DNA of 64,000 bases from JAZKAR01 sp040389065. GTDB lineage: Bacteria; Pseudomonadota; Gammaproteobacteria; Burkholderiales; Casimicrobiaceae. Below the pieces are notes generated by a model. It was not told the origin of the DNA and searched no databases. It saw only the letters and a program-made list of their open reading frames with translations. The position numbers and the translations under genes are program-made. Below, piece after piece: positions 44,691 through 53,511 of the stretch. Each line of letters opens with the position of its first letter. Position 1 is the first letter of the stretch. The DNA lies in NCBI GenBank assembly GCA_040389065.1, contig JAZKAR010000012.1, positions 89,392 to 153,391 of the forward strand. Reading direction: 5' to 3'.

Positions 44691-45408
44691 AAACGTTACT
44701 CAGCGTATTTTATTTATTGTGCTGCATCTTGGCATTCAGTTGTTTAGCTTTTGGATAACTCGCTACATTACAATAAATACCTATCTTCAAGTCTTCAGCT
44801 ATGCAGCCCTTTCTGCACTTATCGCAACCCTATTGCACAGGGCATGGTGGTGGATTGCTTTACATGGTAGCTTACCTTTATTAGGTTATCTTTTACTTTC
44901 GTTTGATATCCCCAGCTATGTTTACTTAATCTTATTTTTAATATTGATTATTTTCTTTGGTACTGGGAGCCTAAGGCGAGCGCCTCTTTTCTTATCAGGG
45001 CATTCAGCATGGGAAAAAGTAGCTGAATTTATCCCTACTGAAGCACACGTACTAGATGCAGGATGTGGCTTTGCAGGATTATTACATTATCTTTTTATGC
45101 ATAGACCTGATCTAAAACTTGCAGGCTCAGACCTAGCATGGATGCCTTATCTGATTAGTTACTTTCGTTCCTACAATACATCTATTCAAATTTATCATAA
45201 AGATTTGTGGCAGCTTAATTGGGCTAATTATGATGTTATTTTTGTTTTTCTTTCGCCCGACCCTATGCAGAAAGTATGGGAGAAATTTCAGGCAGAAATG
45301 AAGCCGGAATCATGGCTAATCAGTTATCATTTTTCGATTGATAATCATCCACCTTCCTTTACTATGATGACCAAAGAAAATCATAGTATTTATTGCTGGA
45401 AACGTTAA
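44680..45408 (+). CDS. Membrane-anchored class I SAM methyltransferase
   Basis: A 242-residue protein. Residues ~1-100 have three to four hydrophobic helices (FIVLHLGIQLFSFWITRYI, ALSALIATLLHRAWW, LILFLILIIFFGTGSL). The cytoplasmic part has a methyltransferase core: VLDAGCGFAGLLHYLF (motif I), LAGSDLAWMPYLISY and YDVIFVFLSPDPM. It starts inside the Smr gene's end (11-bp overlap), so the two are coupled. Substrate is unknown; a membrane-associated lipid or polyprenyl substrate is inference only. Confidence 0.75.
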   Translation: MNVKNVTQRILFIVLHLGIQLFSFWITRYITINTYLQVFSYAALSALIATLLHRAWWWIALHGSLPLLGYLLLSFDIPSYVYLILFLILIIFFGTGSLRRAPLFLSGHSAWEKVAEFIPTEAHVLDAGCGFAGLLHYLFMHRPDLKLAGSDLAWMPYLISYFRSYNTSIQIYHKDLWQLNWANYDVIFVFLSPDPMQKVWEKFQAEMKPESWLISYHFSIDNHPPSFTMMTKENHSIYCWKR

Positions 45409-45430
45409 TTTTTTATTCATTTAACAAGAT

Positions 45431-45564
45431 TAGAAGTTAAGCCGTTGAGCACTATCAAGGCATGGAATGCCCCGCATGGCAACGCAGACAGTACACATAA
45501 TATGGCGGCAAGTTGATATAACGCGGGGCGTCCCACGCTGAGAGAGCCAACTGCGTAACTTCTA
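45431..45564. mobile_element. Long-form MITE (134 bp) before the epimerase gene
   Basis: Carries GGCATGGAATGCCCCGCATGG and GCGGGGCGTCCCACGC in the extended arms; the terminal repeat TAGAAGTTAAGCCGTTG has three changes. Flanks contain AAGAT at 45426-45430 and 45567-45571, offset by two bases. Orientation is that of 3764. Confidence 0.88.
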
Positions 45565-45593
45565 AAAAGATAAAACTATTCAGGAAACATTAA

Positions 45594-46481
45594 ATGCTAT
45601 TACTTGATCTTCAAAACGAATCACTTACGTGTCGAATAGCACCAGAAAACGGTGGATCAATTTACAGTTTTAATTATCATCTTGGCACTCAGCACCAACA
45701 TTTGCTACGCCCAACGTGGAGCGAAAGTGCTTATTTAATTACAGATTTTGCCTCATGGCCTTTAGTACCTTTTTCTAATCGAATTAAAGAAGGCAAATTT
45801 AGTTTTATGGGCAAACATTACCAAGTACCCATTAATTATCTTGGCTACCCTCATACATCCCATGGGCATGGATGGGAAAGACCCTGGAAAGTAGAATCGC
45901 ATACCTCCACTCACTGCATCTTGAGCTTTGCATTTAATGATCCGGTTATCTGGCCTTTTCCTTATACTTCACGCCAAGAATTTATCTTGCATGATCAAAG
46001 CCTTATTATCAGCCTAAGCCTTACTAATAGCGGCGATCAGCCCATGCCAGCCGGTTTAGGACTACACCCTTATTTTCCTAAACCTTTAGGCACAACGCTT
46101 CAAGCAACGATTAAACATTTATGGGAAATTGATGAAACTGTGATTCCCACGCAACGCGTTTCTGCTCCCGCAGAATATGATTTTTCGGCCCCAAAATCGT
46201 TAGATCATGCTCGCTTAGATCATTGTTTCGATGGCTATAAAGGGGTTATGCAAATCACCTGGCCACATCAACCAGTAGGATTAAAAGTAACTTCGTCACC
46301 TAATCTACAACACTTCGTGGTTTATACACCATCTGATAAAGACTTCTTTTGTGCAGAACCTGTCAGCCACATGCCTGATGCAATCAATCGCTCATCTGAA
46401 CTTAGTAATGGATTAAAAATATTAAACCCAGGAGAAAGTTTATTGGCGGATTACAGATTTGAAATCATACCAAAACCTTAA
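45594..46481 (+). CDS. Aldose 1-epimerase family protein
   Basis: A 295-residue mutarotase-fold protein: APENGGSIYSFNY, DFASWPLVPFSNRIKEGKF with the substrate-site Arg, HTSHGHGWERPW with the catalytic His, GLGLHPYFP, and the late Glu in ...AEPVSHMPDA. It would interconvert alpha and beta forms of a sugar; the specific sugar is unknown. It stands alone, 29 bp after the MITE. A hairpin AAATTTCT/AGAAATTT at 46564-46608 with T-rich tail may terminate it. Confidence 0.85.
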   Translation: MLLLDLQNESLTCRIAPENGGSIYSFNYHLGTQHQHLLRPTWSESAYLITDFASWPLVPFSNRIKEGKFSFMGKHYQVPINYLGYPHTSHGHGWERPWKVESHTSTHCILSFAFNDPVIWPFPYTSRQEFILHDQSLIISLSLTNSGDQPMPAGLGLHPYFPKPLGTTLQATIKHLWEIDETVIPTQRVSAPAEYDFSAPKSLDHARLDHCFDGYKGVMQITWPHQPVGLKVTSSPNLQHFVVYTPSDKDFFCAEPVSHMPDAINRSSELSNGLKILNPGESLLADYRFEIIPKP

Positions 46482-46610
46482 AACTTTCAAACCTTCAAAT
46501 TTCAAGCAAGGCTAGGTAACGTTTAAAAAAATTCCCCGCCGCCTATATATGATATGTAAGGTGAAATTTCTTAGACTCCAACGCCGCACTGCAACAGATT
46601 AGAAATTTTT

Positions 46611-47363
46611 TTAGCGCATGACTCCGTAAATGCTATCTCCATACGTCGAAACAAAGCTAGCCATTTGCAATCGAATAATATCTAAATCCCAGCCTCGCTC
46701 CCAAGCACCAGTGTTAGATGTAATTCTGTTGGCCCATATATTAAGTGTTTCATCTATTCGATCTGGGCTAATTCGGCGCAAGGCAATAAAAAACCGTTTA
46801 TTTTTTGCTGAATTAGCTCCAGCGAACCTTTCCGCAAACAAATACGGCGCCTCTTCGTAGGTTAATCCCGCACCTTCAGCAATTTTTCGCGCTCTTTCAT
46901 AATTATAATTTTCAACATATTTTGGGCATGTACCTTCTACCGGACGCGTCAAAAACCAGAATGTAGGAAAATAAAGATACTTAGCGGTTGTTGGTGTGTT
47001 TTCTGAGGTTGCAAATTCTGAGAATGAATCAAGGTATGACTCGCAAATTTTTATATATTTTGCTTTAAGAGAAACATCATTGCGTGCCTCTTTTAAAAAT
47101 AGCACATAGCCATACGCTCCATACCCTGGCTCTATCCGCTCGTCGCCAATCAAAAATTTACGACGCCGTAATCGTACATCGCCAACGGCTCCTACCGGAG
47201 AAGGATACGACTCGATCGCCCGAGGCGCTGATGAGATAGGTTTGGGCGCTTCCTTAAGAATAGAGCCATCAGTTTTAGATTTACCGGGGTAATAGCTGCT
47301 TAGGCTTGAGCAACCTGAAACTAACGCTACACACATTAAGCTTGCTGCAACATGCTTGATCAT
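46611..47363 (-). CDS. Hypothetical lipoprotein
   Basis: A 250-residue protein with lipobox CVALVSGC (Cys ~18) after MIKHVAASL. The rest is soluble: DVRLRRRKFLIGDERIEPGYGAYGYVLF, CPKYVENYNYERARKIAEGAGL, RISPDRIDETLNIWANR. AGGA upstream of ATG supports the start. I do not recognise a family. A smaller gene on the same strand lies 60 bp upstream. Confidence 0.7.
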   Translation of the reverse strand: MIKHVAASLMCVALVSGCSSLSSYYPGKSKTDGSILKEAPKPISSAPRAIESYPSPVGAVGDVRLRRRKFLIGDERIEPGYGAYGYVLFLKEARNDVSLKAKYIKICESYLDSFSEFATSENTPTTAKYLYFPTFWFLTRPVEGTCPKYVENYNYERARKIAEGAGLTYEEAPYLFAERFAGANSAKNKRFFIALRRISPDRIDETLNIWANRITSNTGAWERGWDLDIIRLQMASFVSTYGDSIYGVMR

Positions 47364-47423
47364 TTTTTCATCCTGGAATAACGCTTTAAACTATTCGCAT
47401 TTATTTACATAACTTCCGAGACT

Positions 47424-47645
47424 TTAGCTCTCAAGCCTATCATTTTCATGAATAGGAGCAGTTTTATTAAAAACTCGCTTGATAATACAAAATAAAGTCG
47501 TAAGAACCACGACAACACTGGTTATCATTAAGACAATAAAACCTGTTTGCCCAAGAGTATGAGGCTCTAACCACCAGATAAAAAATACAGACAACAAAAA
47601 ACTGATAGAGGCATTTAAAGCGCTGTAATTTCGAATGAAATCCAT
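47424..47645 (-). CDS. Small two-helix membrane protein
   Basis: A 73-residue protein with two membrane spans, NASISFLLSVFFIWWLEPHT and TGFIVLMITSVVVVLTTLFCII, then a charged tail. AGGAGTGACC precedes the ATG. It precedes the hypothetical lipoprotein on the same strand, so the two may be one transcript. Family not recognised. Confidence 0.6.
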   Translation of the reverse strand: MDFIRNYSALNASISFLLSVFFIWWLEPHTLGQTGFIVLMITSVVVVLTTLFCIIKRVFNKTAPIHENDRLES

Positions 47646-47691
47646 AGGTCACTCCTATCTCGAAAACGCACTATAGTTTTAAACCTATTTT

Positions 47692-48714
47692 TCAGGCGTG
47701 TGTACTTATGACTGCCTGAATAATATGATTTAATGAATCGTGTAATGTTAATGTTGGCGTCCAGCCCAATTCTTTTTGGGTATGCTCAATGCTTGGCAAA
47801 CGACGGCTTACATCTTGGTAGCCTGCTCCATAATACTCTTTAGAAGAAGTATTTACCAATGTCGACTGCGCTGCTAAAGGAAAATGCTGAGCGTAAGGCC
47901 CACATACCAATTCTTGAAGCATATGCGCTAACTCAGCAATTGAGTATTCATTAGTAGGGTTACCAATATTATAAATCCTTTGATATGCCACTTGCTGAGG
48001 ATTTTCTAAAATCTTCATTAGCGCATTAATTCCATCTGCCACATCAGTAAATGCTCGTTTTTGCTGGCCTCCATCAACCAGATGCAACGGTTCGCCTCTC
48101 AAAAAATGCCCCAAGAACTGGCTAATAACGCGGGCACTGCCAGGCTTAGGATTATCTAGCGTATCTAAACCGCTACCAATCCAATTAAAAGGGCGAAATA
48201 GGGTGTAATCCAGCCCCCCCTGCATGCCATAGCCATAAATTAAACGGTCCATTAATTGTTTGCTACAGGCATAAATCCAACGTGGTTTTTCAATAGGCCC
48301 ATACACCATATTAGAAGTATAGGGGTCAAACTCCGCATCTGGGCACATTCCATAAACTTCAGAAGTCGAAGGAAAAATCAAACGCTTTTTCTCTTTTACA
48401 CACGCCCTTACAACAGGTAAATTCGCTTCAAAATCTAACTCAAATACGCGAACAGGGTCTTTAACATAAGTAGCTGGGGTGGCAACTGCCACTAACGGCA
48501 ACACTACATCATTTGCTTTTACTTGAGCTTCTACCCATTCACCTTCTTTTAGCAAATCACCTTTATGAACAGTAAAACGTGGATGATTCATGAACGCCTG
48601 TAAACGAGAAGTATCTAAATCTAAGCCTGTTACGTTCCAATCGGTACGCTCTAAAATAGCGCGTGTCAGATGATGCCCAATAAAACCATTGATACCTAAA
48701 ATCAGAACGTTCAT
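47692..48714 (-). CDS. arnA: UDP-glucuronic acid oxidative decarboxylase (ArnA C-terminal domain-like)
   Basis: A 340-residue short-chain dehydrogenase-fold enzyme that turns UDP-glucuronate into the 4-keto pentose used to make L-Ara4N for lipid A. The NAD site VLILGINGFIGHHL is at the N-terminus (ATG 48714, two codons after another Met), then STSEVYGMCPDAEFD, the catalytic YACSKQLMDR, FRPFNWIGSGLDTLDNPKPGS and KRAFTDVADGI, all typical of the ArnA decarboxylase domain. The N-terminal formyltransferase domain of the E. coli bifunctional ArnA is absent, as in some betaproteobacteria. arnD is about 3 kb away rather than adjacent. Confidence 0.92.
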   Translation of the reverse strand: MNVLILGINGFIGHHLTRAILERTDWNVTGLDLDTSRLQAFMNHPRFTVHKGDLLKEGEWVEAQVKANDVVLPLVAVATPATYVKDPVRVFELDFEANLPVVRACVKEKKRLIFPSTSEVYGMCPDAEFDPYTSNMVYGPIEKPRWIYACSKQLMDRLIYGYGMQGGLDYTLFRPFNWIGSGLDTLDNPKPGSARVISQFLGHFLRGEPLHLVDGGQQKRAFTDVADGINALMKILENPQQVAYQRIYNIGNPTNEYSIAELAHMLQELVCGPYAQHFPLAAQSTLVNTSSKEYYGAGYQDVSRRLPSIEHTQKELGWTPTLTLHDSLNHIIQAVISTHA

Positions 48715-48983
48715 GCTCATACCAGTGAAAGCGAAGGGAATAACTAAAGTATAGCGGGTTCTGTAAAACTCAGCTCTCTTGCTTTCCTTTAACACCCCTT
48801 AAACACCTTTAAACATAGTGTAAAGAGCCATCAACCATACATTCATTATCAATAATTTAATAAAAATTTCTTAACAAAAAAAATGTAACCAACTATTCAA
48901 AAAAAAATTTAATTTACCTGGAGCAATTACCCTTGATAAACCTTCTTACTTATCCGTACTAAAGGTACTCATAGTTCATAAAC

Positions 48984-49829
48984 TTGCCTTTAACATTGTT
49001 TAAACATCTTGCTATAAAACGAGCTAAAGACATATTTATAAAAGACATCTTTGAATTATCAAGACATTCCCTCCCACATCATAGAGGAGAACATGCTGTG
49101 CAAAATTACTTTAGATATTTAGCCAATCCCTCATCCATTCCTCAGACTGCGGTTACGCAGGAGTGCATTCATGCATTCTTCAACTTTCTTCAACTTAATG
49201 GATGCGACCTAAATACACTCCCGCCTGTTGATCCTATTTTTGCTTTACAAAAAGGGCAAATATTAAGCGCCTATAACGAAGCTATTTTAAATAGTGATCC
49301 GGTGTTTATCTTATTTTATAACCACTATATGAAATACCAAACAACGCTCCCTGAAAATTTCTCAAAAATCTCTATTTTTAGTCTCTTCATTCGCTTAGGT
49401 GTTGTTAATGGATATTTTGTAGAAGAACAGGACAATAAAAATTATGATTTTGAAATTAATTGGAATCGGCATGTGATTGAAACTAAAGTTATTCGACTCG
49501 GAGAAAACGATAATTCTTTTATGACCCCTCCCCCTACATCTCTTGATGAAATCTATATTCCTTATGCTTCTTCCTCCCTGTTGGTCATTGATACTCAAGG
49601 AAAAAAACAAGCCTTTGGTGAAATTGAAAAAATCGTTAATGATTTTTTTCCATCATGGAAACATATCACAGCCATACTTGCTTTTAGAGATCATTTAACA
49701 GAAACTAGTATTGGATGGAAAACTCAGCTTTTTTTCAATCCTCAAGCAGAAAGACGCATGGATGCAACCACTATTAAAAAGCTTGAGCATTTAAAAGTAC
49801 GTATGGAAATAACGAAACAATACACCTAA
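48984..49829 (+). CDS. Hypothetical protein
   Basis: A 281-residue soluble protein; I do not recognise the family. The start is uncertain: TTG 48984 opens the frame with only weak upstream signals. It contains a charged alpha/beta middle section, EQDNKNYDFEINWNRHVIETKVIRL, and a PPPTSLDEIYIPYASSSLLVID block. No signal peptide is visible. A hairpin terminator follows 25 bp after the stop. It is not obviously linked to the arn genes on both sides. Confidence 0.55.
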   Translation: MPLTLFKHLAIKRAKDIFIKDIFELSRHSLPHHRGEHAVQNYFRYLANPSSIPQTAVTQECIHAFFNFLQLNGCDLNTLPPVDPIFALQKGQILSAYNEAILNSDPVFILFYNHYMKYQTTLPENFSKISIFSLFIRLGVVNGYFVEEQDNKNYDFEINWNRHVIETKVIRLGENDNSFMTPPPTSLDEIYIPYASSSLLVIDTQGKKQAFGEIEKIVNDFFPSWKHITAILAFRDHLTETSIGWKTQLFFNPQAERRMDATTIKKLEHLKVRMEITKQYT

Positions 49830-49853
49830 GGCTTTTTCAAGCTTAGATACTAG

Positions 49854-49878
49854 AAGAGTGCAATCGCACTTTTTCTTT
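49854..49878 (+). terminator. Rho-independent terminator of the 48984 gene
   Basis: AGTGC-AATC-GCACT (49857-49870), extended by A/G-T pairs, followed by TTTTTCTTT. Confidence 0.6.
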
Positions 49879-49978
49879 CCTCTATTTTAGTAATGCCACG
49901 CTCATGCTATTAGATAAAAACGCACTTGTATACGGTTTTTACTAGCACTCTCTTAGTTACTATTCTTAGTTGTTCTCT

Positions 49979-50821
49979 TTACTCACTACGATAAGCAGCT
50001 TCAAGCTCATCTTCTACACGCTTTAGCTCTGTAATATCAATCAATGTTTCTATGGCCCCAATCAACCTACCGTTTTTATCATGTATTGGAGTAGCAGTGA
50101 ATAAAAGCCATCTCCCCTCGTCTCCCATATGAGGAAAAAAATCTTCTGCTTCATACGCATTGGGCAAAATAGGAGAAGGTCGAATTTTTTCGCCATACCA
50201 TTTATAAGCAAGCTCTTGTAAATCATTATCTAAAACCAAATCTGCTAACGTCGGGCGGGGTTCTGAATCGGGGTAAAACGCCTGCCACTGATTTTTTGTA
50301 CCCACCATCTTGGCGCTTTCACAACCAATAATAGAACTGCACGCGCGGTTCCAATGCAAAATACTGTGGTCGACGCCAAGAACAAAGGTAGGTACAGGAT
50401 CCCCATTTAAAAACTCATTCAATGCTTCAGAAAGATGCTGCTGATGATTCACCAGAGGGTGAATAGCAATAATAGTGATATCACCCATTTCATCTAAAGC
50501 AGTATTCTCTAAATAGCTAGCTGAAAGGCACACAGCTTCGCTGCCTTTTGAAACGATAATAATACTTTCATCTTGATGTTCTCTTAACTGTACCCGCTTA
50601 AACCACTCTCGAAATGAACTGCTGTCTTCAGAACTCATTACCCGACTAGCAAAAATAACAGAAAATGATTGATTGAGTAGCTGGCTTTTGTTGATTCCTA
50701 GCCAATTTTCGCAACCTTGATTAGCATGAATAATGCTATCGCCTTTCAACCATAAAAAACCTAGTGGTTTATCTTCAAAAACACGTTGCTTATGATCAGA
50801 AGAAAAAATCAAGGATGACAT
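49979..50821 (-). CDS. Tandem PAS-domain protein lacking an output domain
   Basis: A 280-residue protein with two PAS regions: residues ~20-120 (FLWLKGDSIIHANQGCENWLG) and ~130-270 (VPTFVLGVDHSILHWNRACSSIIGCESAKMVG and GAIETLIDITELKRVEDELEAA, in pieces). The end resembles the linker that precedes a GGDEF or histidine-kinase module, but the frame closes right after EAAYRSE. So either a stand-alone sensor partner or a truncated signal-transduction protein. No GGDEF remnant is visible in the 150 bp beyond the stop. Confidence 0.8.
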   Translation of the reverse strand: MSSLIFSSDHKQRVFEDKPLGFLWLKGDSIIHANQGCENWLGINKSQLLNQSFSVIFASRVMSSEDSSSFREWFKRVQLREHQDESIIIVSKGSEAVCLSASYLENTALDEMGDITIIAIHPLVNHQQHLSEALNEFLNGDPVPTFVLGVDHSILHWNRACSSIIGCESAKMVGTKNQWQAFYPDSEPRPTLADLVLDNDLQELAYKWYGEKIRPSPILPNAYEAEDFFPHMGDEGRWLLFTATPIHDKNGRLIGAIETLIDITELKRVEDELEAAYRSE

Positions 50822-51405
50822 AATTTGACCTATTAAAAGAGTCTAATTTGCATGTTTATAATAAGCGTTACACAAGATTTTTCTTAAACTTCCTGGCATA
50901 GACTAAAATGCGTAAATTACCATCGGTTTACAAAAAAAATCTTTCCTAACTTTTATTTATACCATGCCCTATTTCAAATCAATTATGAACAAATTTTTAT
51001 AAGATGCTACGCTTATTATCCTATTATCCTATTATTCGATCAAAAAACGACATAATCTATCATTAATGATATTAATACAATAAATTCAGGCTAAACATGC
51101 TTGCCTTTATGACAGGCTCGCAGCTATTCTTAACGCATCTAACAAAACTAGTTCCTGCTGCTGTATTTAAATATACTCATTATGTATGAGAAGTTAAGCA
51201 ATTGAACTCTATCAAGCATGGCAACGCATAAAGTACACGGCGTACAGCACGCTGCCAACTCACCAAGAGAACACAATTTCGTAGCATCTAATGGGTATTA
51301 CGGTATAAAAATTAGCGTAACTTTATTGAAACCTACTCAGTCATCCTTCCTCAATACCTAAAGAGGTAAAATAAATGATTAATTGCAAAGTCTAAATATA
51401 AATAT
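50822..51405. other. 584-bp spacer upstream of arnD
   Basis: Holds a decayed MITE (51187-51290) and a short tandem repeat ATTATCCT (51015-51022, 51023-51030, partial third). A 30-codon ATG frame at 51098 lacks a ribosome-binding site and is not supported. Confidence 0.45.
51187..51290. repeat. Decayed MITE copy (subfamily 2) upstream of arnD
   Basis: Left end TGAGAAGTTAAGCAATTG and right end TTTCGTAGCATCTA; interior CGGCGTACAGCACGCTGCC and CACCAAGAGAAC match copies at 8389 and 25483. Flanks show no clear duplication. Confidence 0.7.
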
Positions 51406-52356
51406 ATGAGAACTTTAGTTTTAAAAGTAGATGTAGATACGTATCGAGGCACCCTTGAAGGCGTTCCTCGGCTTGTACACTGCCTAAAACGGCATCAGAC
51501 ACCTAGTACTTTTTTGTTTAGTCTAGGGCCTGACCGTACAGGTCGTGCCATTAAACGTGTATTTCGTCCAGGCTTTTTTAGCAAAGTAAGCCGTACATCC
51601 GTAGTTGAACACTACGGGGTTCGAACACTTTTATATGGAACCTTATTGCCTGCCCCTGATATTAGTTTACGGTGTGCAGCGCAACTTCATGAAACAGAAG
51701 CAAATGGGCATGAAGTAGGTATACATTGCTTTGACCATATTACTTGGCAAGATGGTGTCATGGCAGCAGATGTTCCTACCACTGAACGATGGATGAGGGC
51801 TGCACAAGAACGTTTTAAGCTTATATTTAAACGTCAGGCAAAAATACACGGCGCAGCAGGCTGGCAAATGAATGCGCAGGCGTTTAGACTTACTGAACAA
51901 TTAGGATTTGAATGGAGTTCAGATACACGCGGAGAGTATCCTTTTCTACCTATTGTGAATGGGCAAACTATCTTTTGCCCTCAGCTACCAACTACGTTGC
52001 CTACCTTTGATGAATTACTTGGTTTGAATGGGCAAACTGCCAAACATGTTGTTGATGAATTGCTCCATTACACCCAAGAAACGCCTTTGTGTGGCCATAT
52101 CTATACATTGCATGCTGAACTTGAAGGCGGCAAACTTATGTACTACTTCGAGCAGCTTTTGGAGGGCTGGAAAAAACAAGGCTATCGATTTCTAACCTTA
52201 AGTGAATTTGGAAAACTCGCTGTTCATCAGGCTGGCGGATACCTCGATAGTCTTCCTCGCCACGACATTAATTTTAACGGCCAGTTAGCTGGGCGCTCAG
52301 GCACATTATGTACACCGGGTTCTATTTATCCTGATATTTATACTCACTCATTTTAG
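51406..52356 (+). CDS. arnD: 4-deoxy-4-formamido-L-arabinose-phosphoundecaprenol deformylase ArnD
   Basis: Polysaccharide-deacetylase-fold enzyme that removes the formyl group from undecaprenyl-phosphate-L-Ara4FN. The 316-residue product opens LVLKVDVDTYRGTLEGVPRL, which carries the catalytic/metal Asp pair, continues GHEVGIHCFDHITWQDGV with metal-binding His and ends SGTLCTPGSIYPDI. Together with arnA at 47692 this implies a lipid A L-Ara4N modification pathway, with remaining genes elsewhere. Confidence 0.93.
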   Translation: MRTLVLKVDVDTYRGTLEGVPRLVHCLKRHQTPSTFLFSLGPDRTGRAIKRVFRPGFFSKVSRTSVVEHYGVRTLLYGTLLPAPDISLRCAAQLHETEANGHEVGIHCFDHITWQDGVMAADVPTTERWMRAAQERFKLIFKRQAKIHGAAGWQMNAQAFRLTEQLGFEWSSDTRGEYPFLPIVNGQTIFCPQLPTTLPTFDELLGLNGQTAKHVVDELLHYTQETPLCGHIYTLHAELEGGKLMYYFEQLLEGWKKQGYRFLTLSEFGKLAVHQAGGYLDSLPRHDINFNGQLAGRSGTLCTPGSIYPDIYTHSF

Positions 52357-52741
52357 CTAGCACTTTTTCAAACTTAACCAGTCGAGTAGAAATCAATATT
52401 TTTGTTTGGACATATTTTGATTTTAAGAATAATGAAATGCTAGCCACTTCACGGCTTTTAGATCATGAAACAGCATGCATATAGTCTTTATAGGCCATAG
52501 AGTGTTAGAATTAAACGTGTCTCGTCAGATTCTCTTAAACTACGATGTTTCGAGACTTCAACATTTAAATAGCTCTAAACATCTAAACAAAAAAGCCTGT
52601 TTATATAGATATAACCGAACTATGAGCTAATAAAAACGGGGCATTAGAGCCACACAATATGTAGAGATGGCTATGCCGTAAGGCTACAACAGGCTTTTAA
52701 GATACCCTTTAATCATAACCAGTAAAAAAGGAGTGTTTGAA
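52357..52741. other. Spacer between arnD and smpB with structured element
   Basis: No ORF. It contains a small stem GTCTCG/CGAGAC (52519-52524 with 52551-52556) and the nested structure at 52591-52698. tmRNA (ssrA) was looked for and not seen. Confidence 0.45.
52591..52698 (+). ncRNA. Candidate structured RNA leader upstream of smpB
   Basis: An 11-bp perfect outer stem AAAAGCCTGTT/AACAGGCTTTT (52591-52601 with 52688-52698) encloses nested stems GGCAT/ATGCC (52640-52644 with 52673-52677) and AGCCA/TGGCT (52648-52652 with 52668-52672). The element ends 43 bp before the smpB start codon. It could be a 5' leader control element, a small RNA or a palindromic DNA element; the family is unknown. 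Confidence 0.4.
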
Positions 52742-53191
52742 ATGTCAACACTCATTTGTGATAACAGAAAAGCATTCTTTGACTATTTTATTGAAGACCA
52801 GTATGAAGCTGGAATTACGCTTATGGGATGGGAAATTAAAGCCATTCGTTCAGGCCGTGCTAGCTTAAAAGAAGCGTATGTTATAGTAAAAAATGGCGAG
52901 TTATTTTTGTTAGGCGGGCATATTCCCCCCTTGCACTCAGCCTCAACACACGTTGAAACAGACCCTCACCGAACACGAAAATTGCTCATGAAGCGTGAAG
53001 AAATTGATAGAGTAATGGGTAAAGTTGATCGGGCAGGCTATACTTTAATACCCCTATCACTCTATTATTCAGGACGATGGGTTAAGATCAAAATAGGTGT
53101 AGCCAAGGGGAAAAAGCAGCACGATAAACGTGAAAGCGAAAAAGAACGCCAGTGGAATCGCGACAAACAACGCATTATGAAACAGCGTTAA
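52742..53191 (+). CDS. smpB: SsrA-binding protein SmpB
   Basis: Binds tmRNA for trans-translation rescue of stalled ribosomes. ATG 52742 has AAGGAG 9 bases upstream and gives 149 residues: DNRKAFFDYFIEDQYEAGITLMGWEIKAIRSGR (in pieces), LKEAYVIVKNGELFLLGGHI, and the basic C-terminal tail GKKQHDKRESEKERQWNRDKQRIM that enters the decoding centre. Typical family length is about 150-160. The gene stands before a MITE and rbfA. Confidence 0.96.
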   Translation: MSTLICDNRKAFFDYFIEDQYEAGITLMGWEIKAIRSGRASLKEAYVIVKNGELFLLGGHIPPLHSASTHVETDPHRTRKLLMKREEIDRVMGKVDRAGYTLIPLSLYYSGRWVKIKIGVAKGKKQHDKRESEKERQWNRDKQRIMKQR

Positions 53192-53325
53192 ACTATTTTC
53201 CCTGCCGCATTCAATCACTTCACATGACATCTTACAAAATAAGTATTTGAAATAAATAAAATTAGGATAAAAACGAAGAGATTATTATAATATGCGTAAT
53301 CTCTTAACATTTTCCCGTTTAACAA

Positions 53326-53462
53326 TAGTAAACGGTATGCAGTTGGGTTCTGCCAAGGCATGGGATGCCCCGCAGAGCAACGCAGACAGCACACGAAGTA
53401 CGGCACAAGTTACTATAACGCGGGGCGTCACACGCCGAGAAAATCCAGCTGCGTAACTTCTA
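53326..53462. mobile_element. Long-form MITE between smpB and rbfA
   Basis: Right end CTGCGTAACTTCTA is intact; the left end TAGTAAACGGTATGCAGTTG has drifted. Interior GGCATGGGATGCCCCGCAG and GCGGGGCGTCACACGCC mark the long form. It lies 50 bp before rbfA; no target duplication is seen. Confidence 0.85.
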
Positions 53463-53511
53463 AAGATAAAACCTACAAAGATTATGCATACATTATTCAG
53501 GAGCAATATTC

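Noticed and set aside
45426..45571. AAGAT flanks of the MITE at 45431 as a perfect target duplication
   Set aside because: The right copy is offset by two bases from the element end, so it was counted only as a near match.
51098..51190. 30-codon ATG frame with hydrophobic residues upstream of arnD
   Set aside because: No ribosome-binding site and it runs into a decayed MITE copy; chance length in AT-rich DNA.
52357..52741. tmRNA (ssrA) next to smpB
   Set aside because: No tRNA-Ala-like ends or tag-peptide reading frame could be found; only a smaller nested stem is present.
3764..53462. Repeats as a CRISPR array
   Set aside because: Copies are dispersed over 50 kb, palindromic over their full length and lack regular spacers or cas genes.
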